From: Paramecium tetraurelia
Taxonomy: Eukaryota > Ciliophora > Oligohymenophorea > Peniculida > Parameciidae
Assembly: GCF_000165425.1 (NCBI RefSeq)
Contig: NW_001799533.1
Coordinates: 127,127-191,126 of the forward strand
Direction of reading: 5' to 3'
Length of the DNA: 64,000 nt
In this document: one piece after another, positions 1 to 9,326 of the stretch
Numbering within the stretch: position 1 is the first letter of the stretch
Layout: every line of letters begins with the position of its first letter
Made by a program: the position numbers and the translations under genes
Notes under the pieces: model-generated
The model's input: only the letters and a program-made list of their open reading frames with translations
What the model was told of the DNA's origin: nothing
Databases searched by the model: none

Positions 1-53
1 GGATCAATGGAAAATAAATAGGAAGCAACAATATTGATTTTGGAATAAATTGA

Positions 54-596
54 ATGTTTCAAAAATGGAGGCCCTGTATATAAATAATTAATAAGATCCT
101 TGAAAATGGAAAGTACATAAATGAAAACTTTGCATAATAATACAAAAACTCAGTGCAGGTCTAAGACATGAAGCAAAAGAGGTTAGTGTGGAAGAATTAA
201 TTAGGTAGACATTACTCAAGTTCCTCAAGTTCAGAGAGAAGGCAGAGATCAAGGTCATCAAATAAACGATAAAAATATTTGAGAAGATCTAGATCATCTA
301 GGTATTTTTGACAACAAATTAGTTCTAATAAGTCTAATAGGCGTAGGTCGAAATAATAGGGACTCAAGACCAAAATTGTTGTTAAATAATCTCTTATTGA
401 ATTAATACATAAATAGTTGGTTCGTTATTGTCACGATTTCAATGTTACAATAAAGACCTACCCTTCTGTATTATATGAAAAAGATAAATAGGATGTAGGA
501 TGGGAGAGTATTATTAAAATAAGCGGAGATGTAAGAGGTTGCATAACAGTTATCCAATATATATTAAATGAGTAATGTAAATTATCCAAGAGATGA
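54..596 (+). CDS. KH-like, SR-rich putative RNA-binding protein (5' end uncertain)
   Basis: One frame read with TAA/TAG as Gln runs from ATG 54 to TGA 594 once a 21-nt intron (302-322, carrying an in-frame TGA) is removed, giving 173 aa. A Ser/Arg-rich block (about residues 55-95, including SSSSSERRQRSRS) is followed by a KH-like segment ending ISGDVRGCITVIQYILNE. This suggests an RNA-binding protein of mRNA processing; that role is inference. Another open frame covers bases 1-170 and could be a different first exon joined by a further intron, so the start and the left boundary (edge of window) are not secure. Confidence 0.5.
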
Positions 597-652
597 AAGT
601 AAAATAAAATAATAAAATATTCTCAACATATAATTTATATGTATATGTCACT

Positions 653-1144
653 TCATTTTCTAAAATTGTCCTGCTCAATTTAGGATATTGTTTCATTTAT
701 CTCTGTATGGACATTTTAGTATGAATTCAAAAATGCATCTATAACTTATTTAGCTACTTCTATTCCCAATATTCTTGAGCCTAAGGCTATTACGTTGCAA
801 CCGATTTCAGCTGCTTATTTAGCAGAATTGTAATCATTGATTTATCCGCACCTGATACCTTTGACTTTATTTGACATAATGGACATTCCAACTCCACTTC
901 CGCATATTAAGATTCCCAATCCCTTATCTCTCAAGACATCAGAGCATAATTCTGTGGCTATTTCATTGTAATCACAGCTTTGTTTTGTGTTAGTTCCTCT
1001 ATTTATTATGTCATATTCTTGCTATTTAAGATGATCAATTATTATATTTTTGTATTCCAATCCTGCATGATCATTGCCGATATAAATTTTATATTAATTC
1101 TTTTTTGAAAATTAATAATACGTAATTGTTCTTATTGTGTTCAT
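653..1144 (-). CDS. rpiB: Ribose-5-phosphate isomerase B
   Basis: Single exon of 163 aa from ATG 1144 to TGA 653. The N-terminal strand IYIGNDHAGLEYK matches the RpiB/LacAB family start, and the family loop GILICGSGVGMSIMSNK followed by VKGIRCG is clear near residue 85. The enzyme interconverts ribose 5-phosphate and ribulose 5-phosphate in the non-oxidative pentose phosphate pathway, in the cytosol. Length is typical apart from about 17 extra N-terminal residues. It is divergent from the SLC25 gene, with 135 bp between start codons. The symbol is the family name rather than a locus name. Confidence 0.9.
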
Positions 1145-1279
1145 GGAATAATTAGTTGATTTTATCATATAATTTATTTATTCAAATTAGTAATATGATT
1201 TATAAGCTTCGTTAATTATGACGTATGAAATGCTGTTATTACTTAAATTGATTGTCCATTTATTACTTTTTAAAAATAA

Positions 1280-2295
1280 ATGTCTGATTTTATTAGGTGG
1301 ACATATGAAAACAGACTACAAATCTCTATTGACTTAGCGGCTGGATCAGTTAGTGGAATGTATTTGATAATTAATTACTCTAAATAGAGCAAATTGTTTA
1401 TCAAGTCATCCATTGGACACAGTTAAAGTTCGAATGCAAATGTCTGATGATGGAGTACTATCAACTTTGAAGAAAATTCTCCAAAATGAAGGAACAAAAG
1501 GGTTTTACAAAGGAATGTCATTTCCTATCCTTTCTATTCCAATCACTAATGCCATTGTGTTTTCAGTTTACGAATTCTGGAAATCATTTTTTATAGGAAA
1601 TTCGAATAAATAACTAACTTATTCTTAAACGTAATATTTCTACCGTTAATTATTAGAGCCTTTTGTGGGAGTATCGCAGGGAGCTCGGCTGCTTTTTTTT
1701 CTTGTCCCATAGAGTTGACCAAGTGCAAATTGCAAATGTAATCTACTGAGAAAATATATAAAAATCCAATAGACTGCATATAATAAGTAAGTTTTTATAT
1801 TAATTTAATTTTAGATATATTAAAAGGAGGGTTTTAAATCTTTGTTCCGAGGAATGTGTGCTACTCAATAAAGGGAGATTCTAGGTTATTCGGCTTAATT
1901 TGCTGTCTATGAATTGATAAAGGACTTGTTGTGCACTTTGTCTTAAAAAGCAGAACCATCAACGGCCAATCTCTTGATTTCTGGAGGCCTAGCTGGGGTT
2001 TCGTGCTGGACAATAGGATATCCTTAGGATGTAGATTTTTAAATTAATAATTATATAGACCATAAAAACAATTTTATAATGCTAAAAACCATCAGATTAA
2101 GCAATTTATAAAGTTAGATTTTATGATGGGGGTTTTCTAGATTGTTTAAGAAAAAAAATAATCTCAGAAGGAATAGGATCAATATGGAAAGGATATTCAG
2201 TTTGTATTTTGAGGTCCTTTTATGCCAATGCTATAGGATTCTATGCATATGAGCTAGCAAGAGAAAACCTTACTTCGTTCTATTAATTATATTGA
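1280..2295 (+). CDS. Mitochondrial carrier family (SLC25) transporter
   Basis: Five exons (introns 1360-1387, 1631-1656, 1787-1814, 2031-2058; 26-28 nt each) give 301 aa, the normal carrier length. The three tandem repeats each carry a carrier signature: HPLDTVKVRMQ, then CPIELTKCKLQMQ, then YPQDTIKTILQ, all of the P-x-D/E-x-x-K type. Each repeat has a following GxxGFYKG-like element (EGTKGFYKGM, EGFKSLFRGM, EGIGSIWKGY). Such proteins exchange metabolites across the inner mitochondrial membrane. The overall pattern resembles the carnitine/ornithine carrier branch, but the substrate cannot be fixed from sequence reading alone. Confidence 0.92.
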
Positions 2296-2351
2296 TTTTT
2301 TGAATAAATTCATTGTTTATATTATACTCAATTTTATAGAAAGATATGAAA

Positions 2352-2588
2352 TCAGTTTAAAAAAATCTTGTCCTAACAAATTTCATCAAGTTTTTCTCTG
2401 GATTTGTTCATTCTCCTTTGAATTATAGGATTTTTTTATAATTAATAAGAGACCTTTGCTTTTCGTAATTCGTGAGATTCTGCTAATGAGCCCACACTCT
2501 TTAAATATTCCTCGAAGTTATCGTTTGTGATCTTAGTATTAGTAGTCTATTTGGAGGAAGATAATTTCTTATTTATTGAACATCCCAT
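2352..2588 (-). CDS. Small MGCS-start protein, possibly N-myristoylated
   Basis: Intronless 78-aa frame from ATG 2588 to TGA 2352. It begins MGCSINKKLSSSKQ, which fits an N-myristoylation/palmitoylation signal (Gly2, Cys3, Ser at position 4, basic stretch). The rest is charged and probably helical, ending REKLDEICQDKIFLN. No known domain is recognised. It converges with the SLC25 gene (56 bp between stops). Codon use looks coding, and I see no alternative frame that reads better. Membrane attachment is inferred only from the N-terminus. Confidence 0.55.
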
Positions 2589-2868
2589 CTTAATTATATA
2601 AAATTTTAGTATTTTAATTTCAAATGTATTATTCAAATATATAAGGATATAAAGTAAAATAATTCATTTAGTTTATTTCTTGTGATTAATATATTAAATA
2701 TGATATTGGTTAGAGATGAATAATTTAAAATAAACTACATTAGCCAAAGACAAAAATTATTTATTAATTATTATTCGCAGTTTTAATGAAATAATTAATC
2801 TGAATTTCAAATTAATAATTGGAGATGATATAGAAATTAAAAAAAATAAAGATAATAATACATATTAC

Positions 2869-4216
2869 TCATTCAATGGTAGGATTGTAAAAGAGAACTG
2901 TAGGTAATTTAGGTGCTTGAGAACAGTTCTAATAATATTTGATTTATATTAAGAATTCAGTGAATGGATTGATTAGATCTTTATATAGTTTATAACTGAT
3001 ATGGTCCATGTCATCAGCTAAGTGCATAATGCATTCTCTTGATATGCAATTTTCTAATATTCTATATAATAACTACTATATAACTCTTGGGCTTAAGTAT
3101 ACGGAATAATGTTATCCGCTTTGCCATGTAAGATAAAAGTAGGTATCTTGACTTTCTTAATTTAATCTAAATTGTCAAAACGCTGTCTGATGAGATATTA
3201 GGCCCAGGATCCAACATAATCTCTAACAGCTGCTTTTAAGGAAGTAAATGGAGACATCAATGCAAGACATGCCGGTTTATATTTACTTGCAATGTAGGTA
3301 GCTGGTCCACTGCCTATACTCCTCCCAAAAATAATAATGCGATTTTCATTATAGCCTAATCGTTTTGTAAGATAGTTGTAAACATATTCAGCATCTTTCA
3401 AAATGAATTCAGCATTAGGCTATTCATTTTTGTACTTACCATAACCTGGATATTCCATGGCTATAGCTGATACCTGAGTTTGAATATAAAAAATACATTT
3501 AAGTTATCTCTTAAATGAATAAGAAACTAATATGCTTATGTTATGTCTTCACAATTGGCATGGAAATAGAGTACAATATTAGGAGAGTGAATCTTGGAAT
3601 CTACATACATACACGGAATATGTCCAAATATGTGATTAGATTCTCTAGAATTTGATCTGTGAACAGTTGGTTCTTCTAGGACAAAATTTTCTATCTTTTT
3701 ATCCAATAATTATTTTGGTAATTTAATGAGAGGCTGACTAAAACAGAAACTTTTCTTGGCTTTAGTTTTAGGATAAAAATTAGATATTTTCCTACATAAT
3801 TCAAACTTTTTAGAAGGAATTTAAATGGATTGCATATTTAATTATTGCAATTTATATGAAACATCAGGACTTCCCTCATTAGAATCAAAAGATGGTGAAT
3901 TAATTTCACTAGTTTGTCTTATTTGCTATCTCTAGGTGGCAGGTTTGCAAGGAAAGTTAGGGATTGGCTATAATTGACATTCACTGCTTTAGTTAAATGA
4001 GGATTACCTAGGTTCTTCAATGATGGAATGCTCATCATCTTCTGATTCTAATTCTCTTTATTTAAAGTACACGCCTCTTTTTTTGTTTGTACGAGGAACA
4101 TAATTTTTAAAAATTGGATATAATTTTTTGTACTTTGGAATCCATAATATTTGGCCTTATTCATGTTCTGTTGATATTTCTTTAGGAGCAGGGAAAAAAA
4201 TGAAGTCTAGATCCAT
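2869..4216 (-). CDS. Alpha/beta hydrolase, ABHD17-like
   Basis: Three exons (introns 3474-3496 and 3054-3076, 23 nt each) give 433 aa. About 190 low-complexity residues precede a serine hydrolase fold: SPNIVLYFHANCED (oxyanion region), AIAMEYPGYGKY, the nucleophile elbow IIIFGRSIGSGPATY, the acid region LHGKADNIIPY, and the His region LADDMDHISYKLY. These complete a Ser-Asp-His triad. The order and spacing match ABHD17/bem46-type hydrolases, some of which are depalmitoylases. Removing the second intron is what restores the catalytic His segment. Substrate is unknown. Confidence 0.85.
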
Positions 4217-4842
4217 TAATTTTTATTATTGTAATTAATTAAGAGAGTGTGCGATAATTAATTAAAAAAGACAAATAAAGCATAAATAATCGATTATAGG
4301 ATGAATATGCATTTAATATTTTAGGTAAGGATGTAAATGTAAAATTATCAAATAGATAAGCTAATTAAGAGACAAATTATTTGGAAAGTACTACGCAAAT
4401 GAAATCATGGATCACAACTATATGCTTATTAAAAGAATTTTGAAATGAATAAGAAGAAAAAGTTCGAAAAATAGAATTTTTGATTTGTGAAACTGAAAAT
4501 ATAAAAATCCAACTAAAAATTTATTATTTTTATGAATCATTTATAAAAATCAAATGATAATGAGTCAATCATACATATTAATGTTAGTATAAGTAAATCA
4601 AAAACGACATACATCAAATTTGTCTTAAGTCTGTATAATACTATTCTCTTTTTTGCAGCAGAAATGCAAATAATTATAAAAAATGCAATTTTGGTTCAAT
4701 GAAATGAGGCATACAGTATACTAAAAATTGCAACATTAAAAATAATTAGGGGAATTTAATAATAAATACTGCGTCATCCTAGTCTAATAACCCATGTTTA
4801 ATATCATAGTTTGAAATTATGATTATTCAATAATAAAAATTT
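4217..4842. other. Intergenic, AT-rich, no gene seen
   Basis: About 620 bp between the divergent ABHD17-like and ATP12 genes. Only short open frames (under about 35 codons) with no coding character are present on either strand. It presumably holds both promoters. An alternative in-frame ATG for the ATP12 gene lies at 4819. Confidence 0.6.
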
Positions 4843-5696
4843 ATGAGAGGATTAATAATACGCTTTGCATTCGCTGAATAGGTCTCCATATAGTCTCAGA
4901 CTCATTTAAAAAGAACTTACAAGGAAGCTACTGTAGAAATGGCCATAAACCCAATCAACCCATATCACCAATGGTTCATCAAAGTAATCTTAAATTTTAT
5001 ATTTTTAGCTTGATGGCAAAAGTATAAAGACTCAGCAACGCAACATCTTAGCAGTCCCTTCTCCGTAATTGGCTGCCTGCATTGCATAAGAATTCAATCG
5101 TCAGAAAGAATTCTTAAGTTTCAAACAAATGCCACTTATGATGCTTGCCAGAAACGCTATTGATTTAGATTACGATGCAACCAATAGAGAATACACTGAA
5201 AAAACTATCATTAGTCATTTAGAAAATGACATTATTTTACATCGAAGAAACCAAAACTCATAACTTCTAAAAATTCAGTAACAATAATTGGATCCTCAAT
5301 TAAGATTATTCAATTCTCGATTTGGAATGGACATTCAAGCTAATGATAGTATTCAAATCGCATCATTAAGCTAACAAAATAAAGTCAAAATAGAATCTCT
5401 AATTAGAGGATTAAATAACTGGTAATTAGTGAGTCTCAGTTCTAAAGCAGGTATGAATTAATATTATATTATTAGATAACCTCAAATCTTGTATATTGGC
5501 AATCCAGTTATCCTACGGATTAGTTGATTTGAATAAAGCCTTGTCACTTTATGACATTGAAAATTAATTTAACAAGAAACTTACTGAAACTGAAAATCCT
5601 CAAGAATCAGATGAAGAAGATAACAAAATTTCCATGAATGTATAGGCAGCACAACTCTTCTCATCACTAATTTATTCCTAAAGTATCCTTTATTGA
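4843..5696 (+). CDS. Mitochondrial F1-ATPase assembly factor ATP12 (ATPAF2)
   Basis: Three exons (introns 4984-5008 and 5451-5475, 25 nt each) give 267 aa. Recognisable ATP12 elements are FIKLDGKSIKTQQRNILAVP, LAACIAQEFNRQ, the MPLMMLARNAID segment, and the C-terminal SCILAIQLSYGLVDLNKAL helix. The Arg-rich, acid-free N-terminus suits mitochondrial import. The factor chaperones the F1 alpha subunit during assembly of ATP synthase. Start 4843 is chosen for the presequence; ATG 4819 is in frame and would add eight residues. It converges with the DSP gene, with 79 bp between stops. Confidence 0.88.
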
Positions 5697-5775
5697 TATT
5701 TTCTTTATATGTGTATAGAATTAATAAATTATAATAATTAGATATAAAAAACAAATATAAGTCAAGCAATTTTAA

Positions 5776-6527
5776 TCATGACTTGAAGGCTTTTGGTTAG
5801 AAAGTAGATAGTGATTAAGAAACCCTTGTCAGTATTTCTGTATGTGTTTTTCTTTCTACTCTTGCTGCTGGAGATGGACCAGGAATTTATTTCAGAGGGA
5901 GACTCTTCCTTAACTCTACTTTAGGCTATGGTTTATATTGTGCATCCCTTTAAACATCGAAGGGTGTCAGTTCCGGCCCTAAATTGCTTGTTATACTTCC
6001 ATATAGCAATCTAAACTAATACTACTTAGATACGTTTCATAATCAAGTAATTATAGTAAAAATCCTGGATTGGGTCGAACGTATGGTCTCTTCTATTTTA
6101 GATATCTTAGTGCTTGTTCTAAGGTGTATTGATAACTCTTCATGAGGTAGGCCAAAACAAGGGTTGCTGATCTTGAGATTCCTGCTGCGCAATGAACGAG
6201 AACATTTTATTGAGATTTCAATGCATTTTCAATGAATAAGTAAGATTTTTCAAAAACATTACTGATTTGAGAATTCATATTGTCGTGAATGTCCAAATAA
6301 ACTTATTGATATTTCGGACCCATCAAAATTTCTATGTATTAAGATATAATACTTTCTTCTGTGCAGATTGACAATATGGAATTTATGTTATGTACTTCTA
6401 AAATTTATTAATTATGTAGGCAATCTAAATTTCCAAGAAACAATTTTCCTCTTTCTTTTTCGGATAATATCAAACTGATTGGTTATTCACCGGGTAAGGT
6501 GTATTTAAGCAGATGGAAGCCTTTCAT
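5776..6527 (-). CDS. Dual-specificity protein phosphatase
   Basis: Two exons (intron 6011-6033) give 242 aa. The active-site loop [19 protein letters not shown] holds catalytic Cys about 113 and Arg about 119. Upstream [16 protein letters not shown] is the usual DSP strand-loop, and [12 protein letters not shown] supplies the general-acid Asp. Without splicing the frame would stop at a TGA at 5967. With the intron it continues into a Pro/Arg-rich tail ([13 protein letters not shown]) ending at 5776. It dephosphorylates Tyr/Ser/Thr on unknown substrates, probably in cytosolic signalling. Confidence 0.9.
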
Positions 6528-6674
6528 TATCAATAAAATTTATTTAATTATTTAAATGCATAAATTAAAAAAAATATGTGATATATAGTATTTTGTCAAA
6601 ACTTTTAATCATTTATTAATATTGATATTATATTGGAAGGGATTAGTTATGAATATTATTTTTGATTTTTTAAA

Positions 6675-7075
6675 TCAATTTTGACGGTCTTATAAGTCTT
6701 TTTAGATGCAATAGCACAAACCTAATTGTTCGCAAATGGCACCTTCGCAATTCAACACGAATCCTTTGCAACAAGGACAGCCTCTATATTTTTCATATAA
6801 ATCCATCATCTAATCAGGGTCTTCTGGATCGATGTCGACTAATAGCTGATCTTATAGAGATGATGCAATACATCTTTTTATTTTTAGAGCACTTCGTTTT
6901 AATACTTTTCAATGTCTTCATTAGTAAGCTCTTTAGGTATGGTTTATGTTTGTGGTTTATTACAGAATGGACAATTTTATATGCCATGAAGATGATAAAA
7001 ATTGAGTTTGAATTCAATGCAATCAGGAGATGGCTTAATTTGAGGTACTTGCTAAATTTCTTCTTATTAGGACAT
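6675..7075 (-). CDS. Small Cys-rich, probably zinc-binding protein
   Basis: Two exons (intron 6874-6905, 32 nt, long for this window) give 122 aa. Cysteine pairs CPFC (about residue 36) and CPCC (about residue 93) are followed by LNCEGAICEQLGLCYC, suggesting one or two zinc-binding knuckles. The middle is acidic (VDIDPEDPDQ). I do not recognise a named family. It is head to head with the nucleoplasmin-like gene, with only 12 bp between start codons. Splicing is required: the unspliced frame hits TGA before the second Cys cluster. Confidence 0.7.
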
Positions 7076-7087
7076 TAAATTAAATAA
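7076..7087. promoter_or_regulatory. 12-bp head-to-head spacer
   Basis: The start codons of the minus-strand Cys-rich gene (7075) and the plus-strand nucleoplasmin-like gene (7088) are separated by 12 bp. The two transcription start sites must overlap or lie inside the opposite coding region, unless one start is misplaced. A later in-frame start for the plus gene is not obvious. Confidence 0.45.
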
Positions 7088-7561
7088 ATGATAAAAAAAA
7101 CATTTTTCGGTATTTCTTTAAGAGACAAACAAAAATACACCTTTAAAGAGTAAAATGGGCTGCTCTGTTATACATTCACTTAAATAGTTTTAGTTGGTAC
7201 AGGTGAAGCAAAGATATATGGACTTTCGAGTGATAAAAAGATTTAGATTGCCTCTTTGAATGGGAAGCATAACCAGAGTAAATGCAAATTCATTATGGAT
7301 GAAAATAATTTTACCCATTTAATCTGTCTTGGAGATGAGTCTATATCGATAAATGTGTTAGGATATAAGTTAGAAAATAAGGTTTAGGAACAATAGGAAA
7401 ATAATTAACAAGAAAATTCAATTTTCCGAAATGAATTCAGAGCACTACAACCACAAGAGGAGAGGGAATTGGAAACAAGTGAGTTTGAATTACTTTCTAA
7501 GAAGGAAAAGAAGTAATATAAAAAAATATAAAATCAAAAATAATTATATCAAAAGTATTGA
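7088..7561 (+). CDS. Nucleoplasmin-like domain protein
   Basis: Intronless, 157 aa. Residues about 6-95 fit the nucleoplasmin-like (NPL) fold: FFGISLRDKQKYTF at the start, a central KIYGLSSDKKIQIASLNG, and the closing SINVLGYKLENK that ends in the typical G-Y. NPL domains occur in histone chaperones and nuclear FKBPs. The C-terminal 60 residues are highly charged (EERELETSEFELLSKKEKK) but no prolyl isomerase domain follows. A histone-chaperone role is inference. An ATG at 7155 in another frame gives only a short product, so 7088 is preferred. Confidence 0.6.
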
Positions 7562-7637
7562 AAAATAGTATGTGTTGTGATATATTAAAATTTATTAGTT
7601 TAAATATTTTCTTTGATATGTTCAGATCAATTTCAAA

Positions 7638-9224
7638 ATGGAGAATGAGAAATTAGCTAAAGCTCTACTTTTTGCTATTATCTCTATTCTCTACTTTATT
7701 CATAGGAATTATTCTAATCGTAACTCAGAATCTTGTATACCAAAAAGTAGTTCTGACTACGTAGTAGATATCGACCAAGTTGACAGAGAATGAAATATCA
7801 AATTAGTTTGAGACTCAAATGCAATTGTTTTTTGAAGTTATTAATAAAAGTACAATATCATTATATTTGAGATTACCGAGCTCTTGATAAATTTGCTTAA
7901 TTATTTACATTTGTATAATTAGAATTGAGCTTAATAACATCGAAAAGTGATTAATGTCCAGTAAACTAGACTCAAAATTATCGGAAATCGAATATTTGCT
8001 ATAATATTTTGAATTTGAATAGTGGCTAGGAATTAAATTCAATTTAATAACAAGACTTATAATTGCATTTGAAGCATTAAAGTCTATTATAGGAGTTGCT
8101 ATTGCTTTTTGACCCTGAACAATTTATTATTGGGAATTGGTCGATTGGATCTGGTAAGCAATTCTATTTTTCAGCCTACTAAGCGATAGGCTATTATTCC
8201 ACATTTAATATCGCTACTAGGCCGTTCTACTTGAATCATATCAAAAAAGCGAATACCTCTGAATATATTTTTAGTGACGTATTCTATAATTTTGAAAATG
8301 AATATAAAGTCACTATTTCTAAAAACCTTACCAATGATATAACCGAAGGTATTGTGGCCACCTAATTTGAATTTCAAATAATCAAAAAGTTTTTTTAGGG
8401 AAACTTTCTGATTCTCAATAAGGATGGATTAATATTGATTGGCAATGTATAAATGTATTTTCAACCAAACAGAACTAATGTTTATTTTTTTAATGAAACC
8501 CTTACTGGTTTTAATGAAAATGATTGGAATTCAGTCAGGGTTTACATGGATTACAACATATCGGAATCCAATTGCACAACTTCGAACTCCTTACACCTAT
8601 GTAGGTACAACAAGATAACGTTGATGGATGTGATGATATTTGCAAAGTTTTTGCGATTTTCTAATCTGATATTGATTATGTAAAAAATGTTTGTTATTAA
8701 GATTAAAGAACATAGAGAAGGATGAGGATCTTGAAAGGTAGTTGATTTGGATAGAGGAATAGAAGAATCTTCAAATTACTCAATTGTTAACATATCAATT
8801 AATTGCAGCTTTGGTCATTAGTCTTACTGCCATCTTGGTTGTGAGATACATCTGCAGATACATGACATATCTAGAGAGATTAGCACATTCCCATTTTTAA
8901 AATAAGCCTGTTGACTTTTAGGTGTATTCTTTCCTAAGAGAAATAAAACTACATTAATAATCGCATTCCACAAATATCACTCTGAATCTATCTGATTCCT
9001 ACTACAGACTAATTTCGTAGTTAAATGCAAGACCATTTATAAAGAATGATGAATGTAAGAATTTTGAATCTTTTCAATTTCCATCCTTTAAAAAAAAATT
9101 TAATCTATTAAAGTGGAAATCTCCTATTCAAGAACTCCACGATAGCAAAGGGACGTCTAGACCAAGTTGCAAAGCTCTAATATTGAATTTGCTTAGAAAA
9201 TCATATCAAAGACACAAATATTGA
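7638..9224 (+). CDS. Two-TM protein with large extracellular sensor-like domain
   Basis: Seven exons (introns 7761-7779, 7850-7871, 8154-8174, 8508-8538, 8620-8647, 8680-8708) give 478 aa. An N-terminal TM (ALLFAIISILYFI) precedes about 300 residues of likely extracellular domain with several N-glycosylation-type sites. The late part, FTWITTYRNP followed by LRTPYTYVGTTRQ, resembles a Cache-type sensor. A second TM (LIAALVISLTAILVV) is followed by a short basic tail ending at TGA. No kinase, cyclase or other output domain is visible. The alternating introns fix the frame; individual splice sites around 8508-8708 are my best fit. Confidence 0.7.
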
Positions 9225-9326
9225 AACTGTTTAGACAATCATATTAACCTTTTTGATCTAATATAATTCCTATTTTTCTCTTTATTTAAACTTAAATAAT
9301 AATCCACGTATATTAAATTAATTAAA

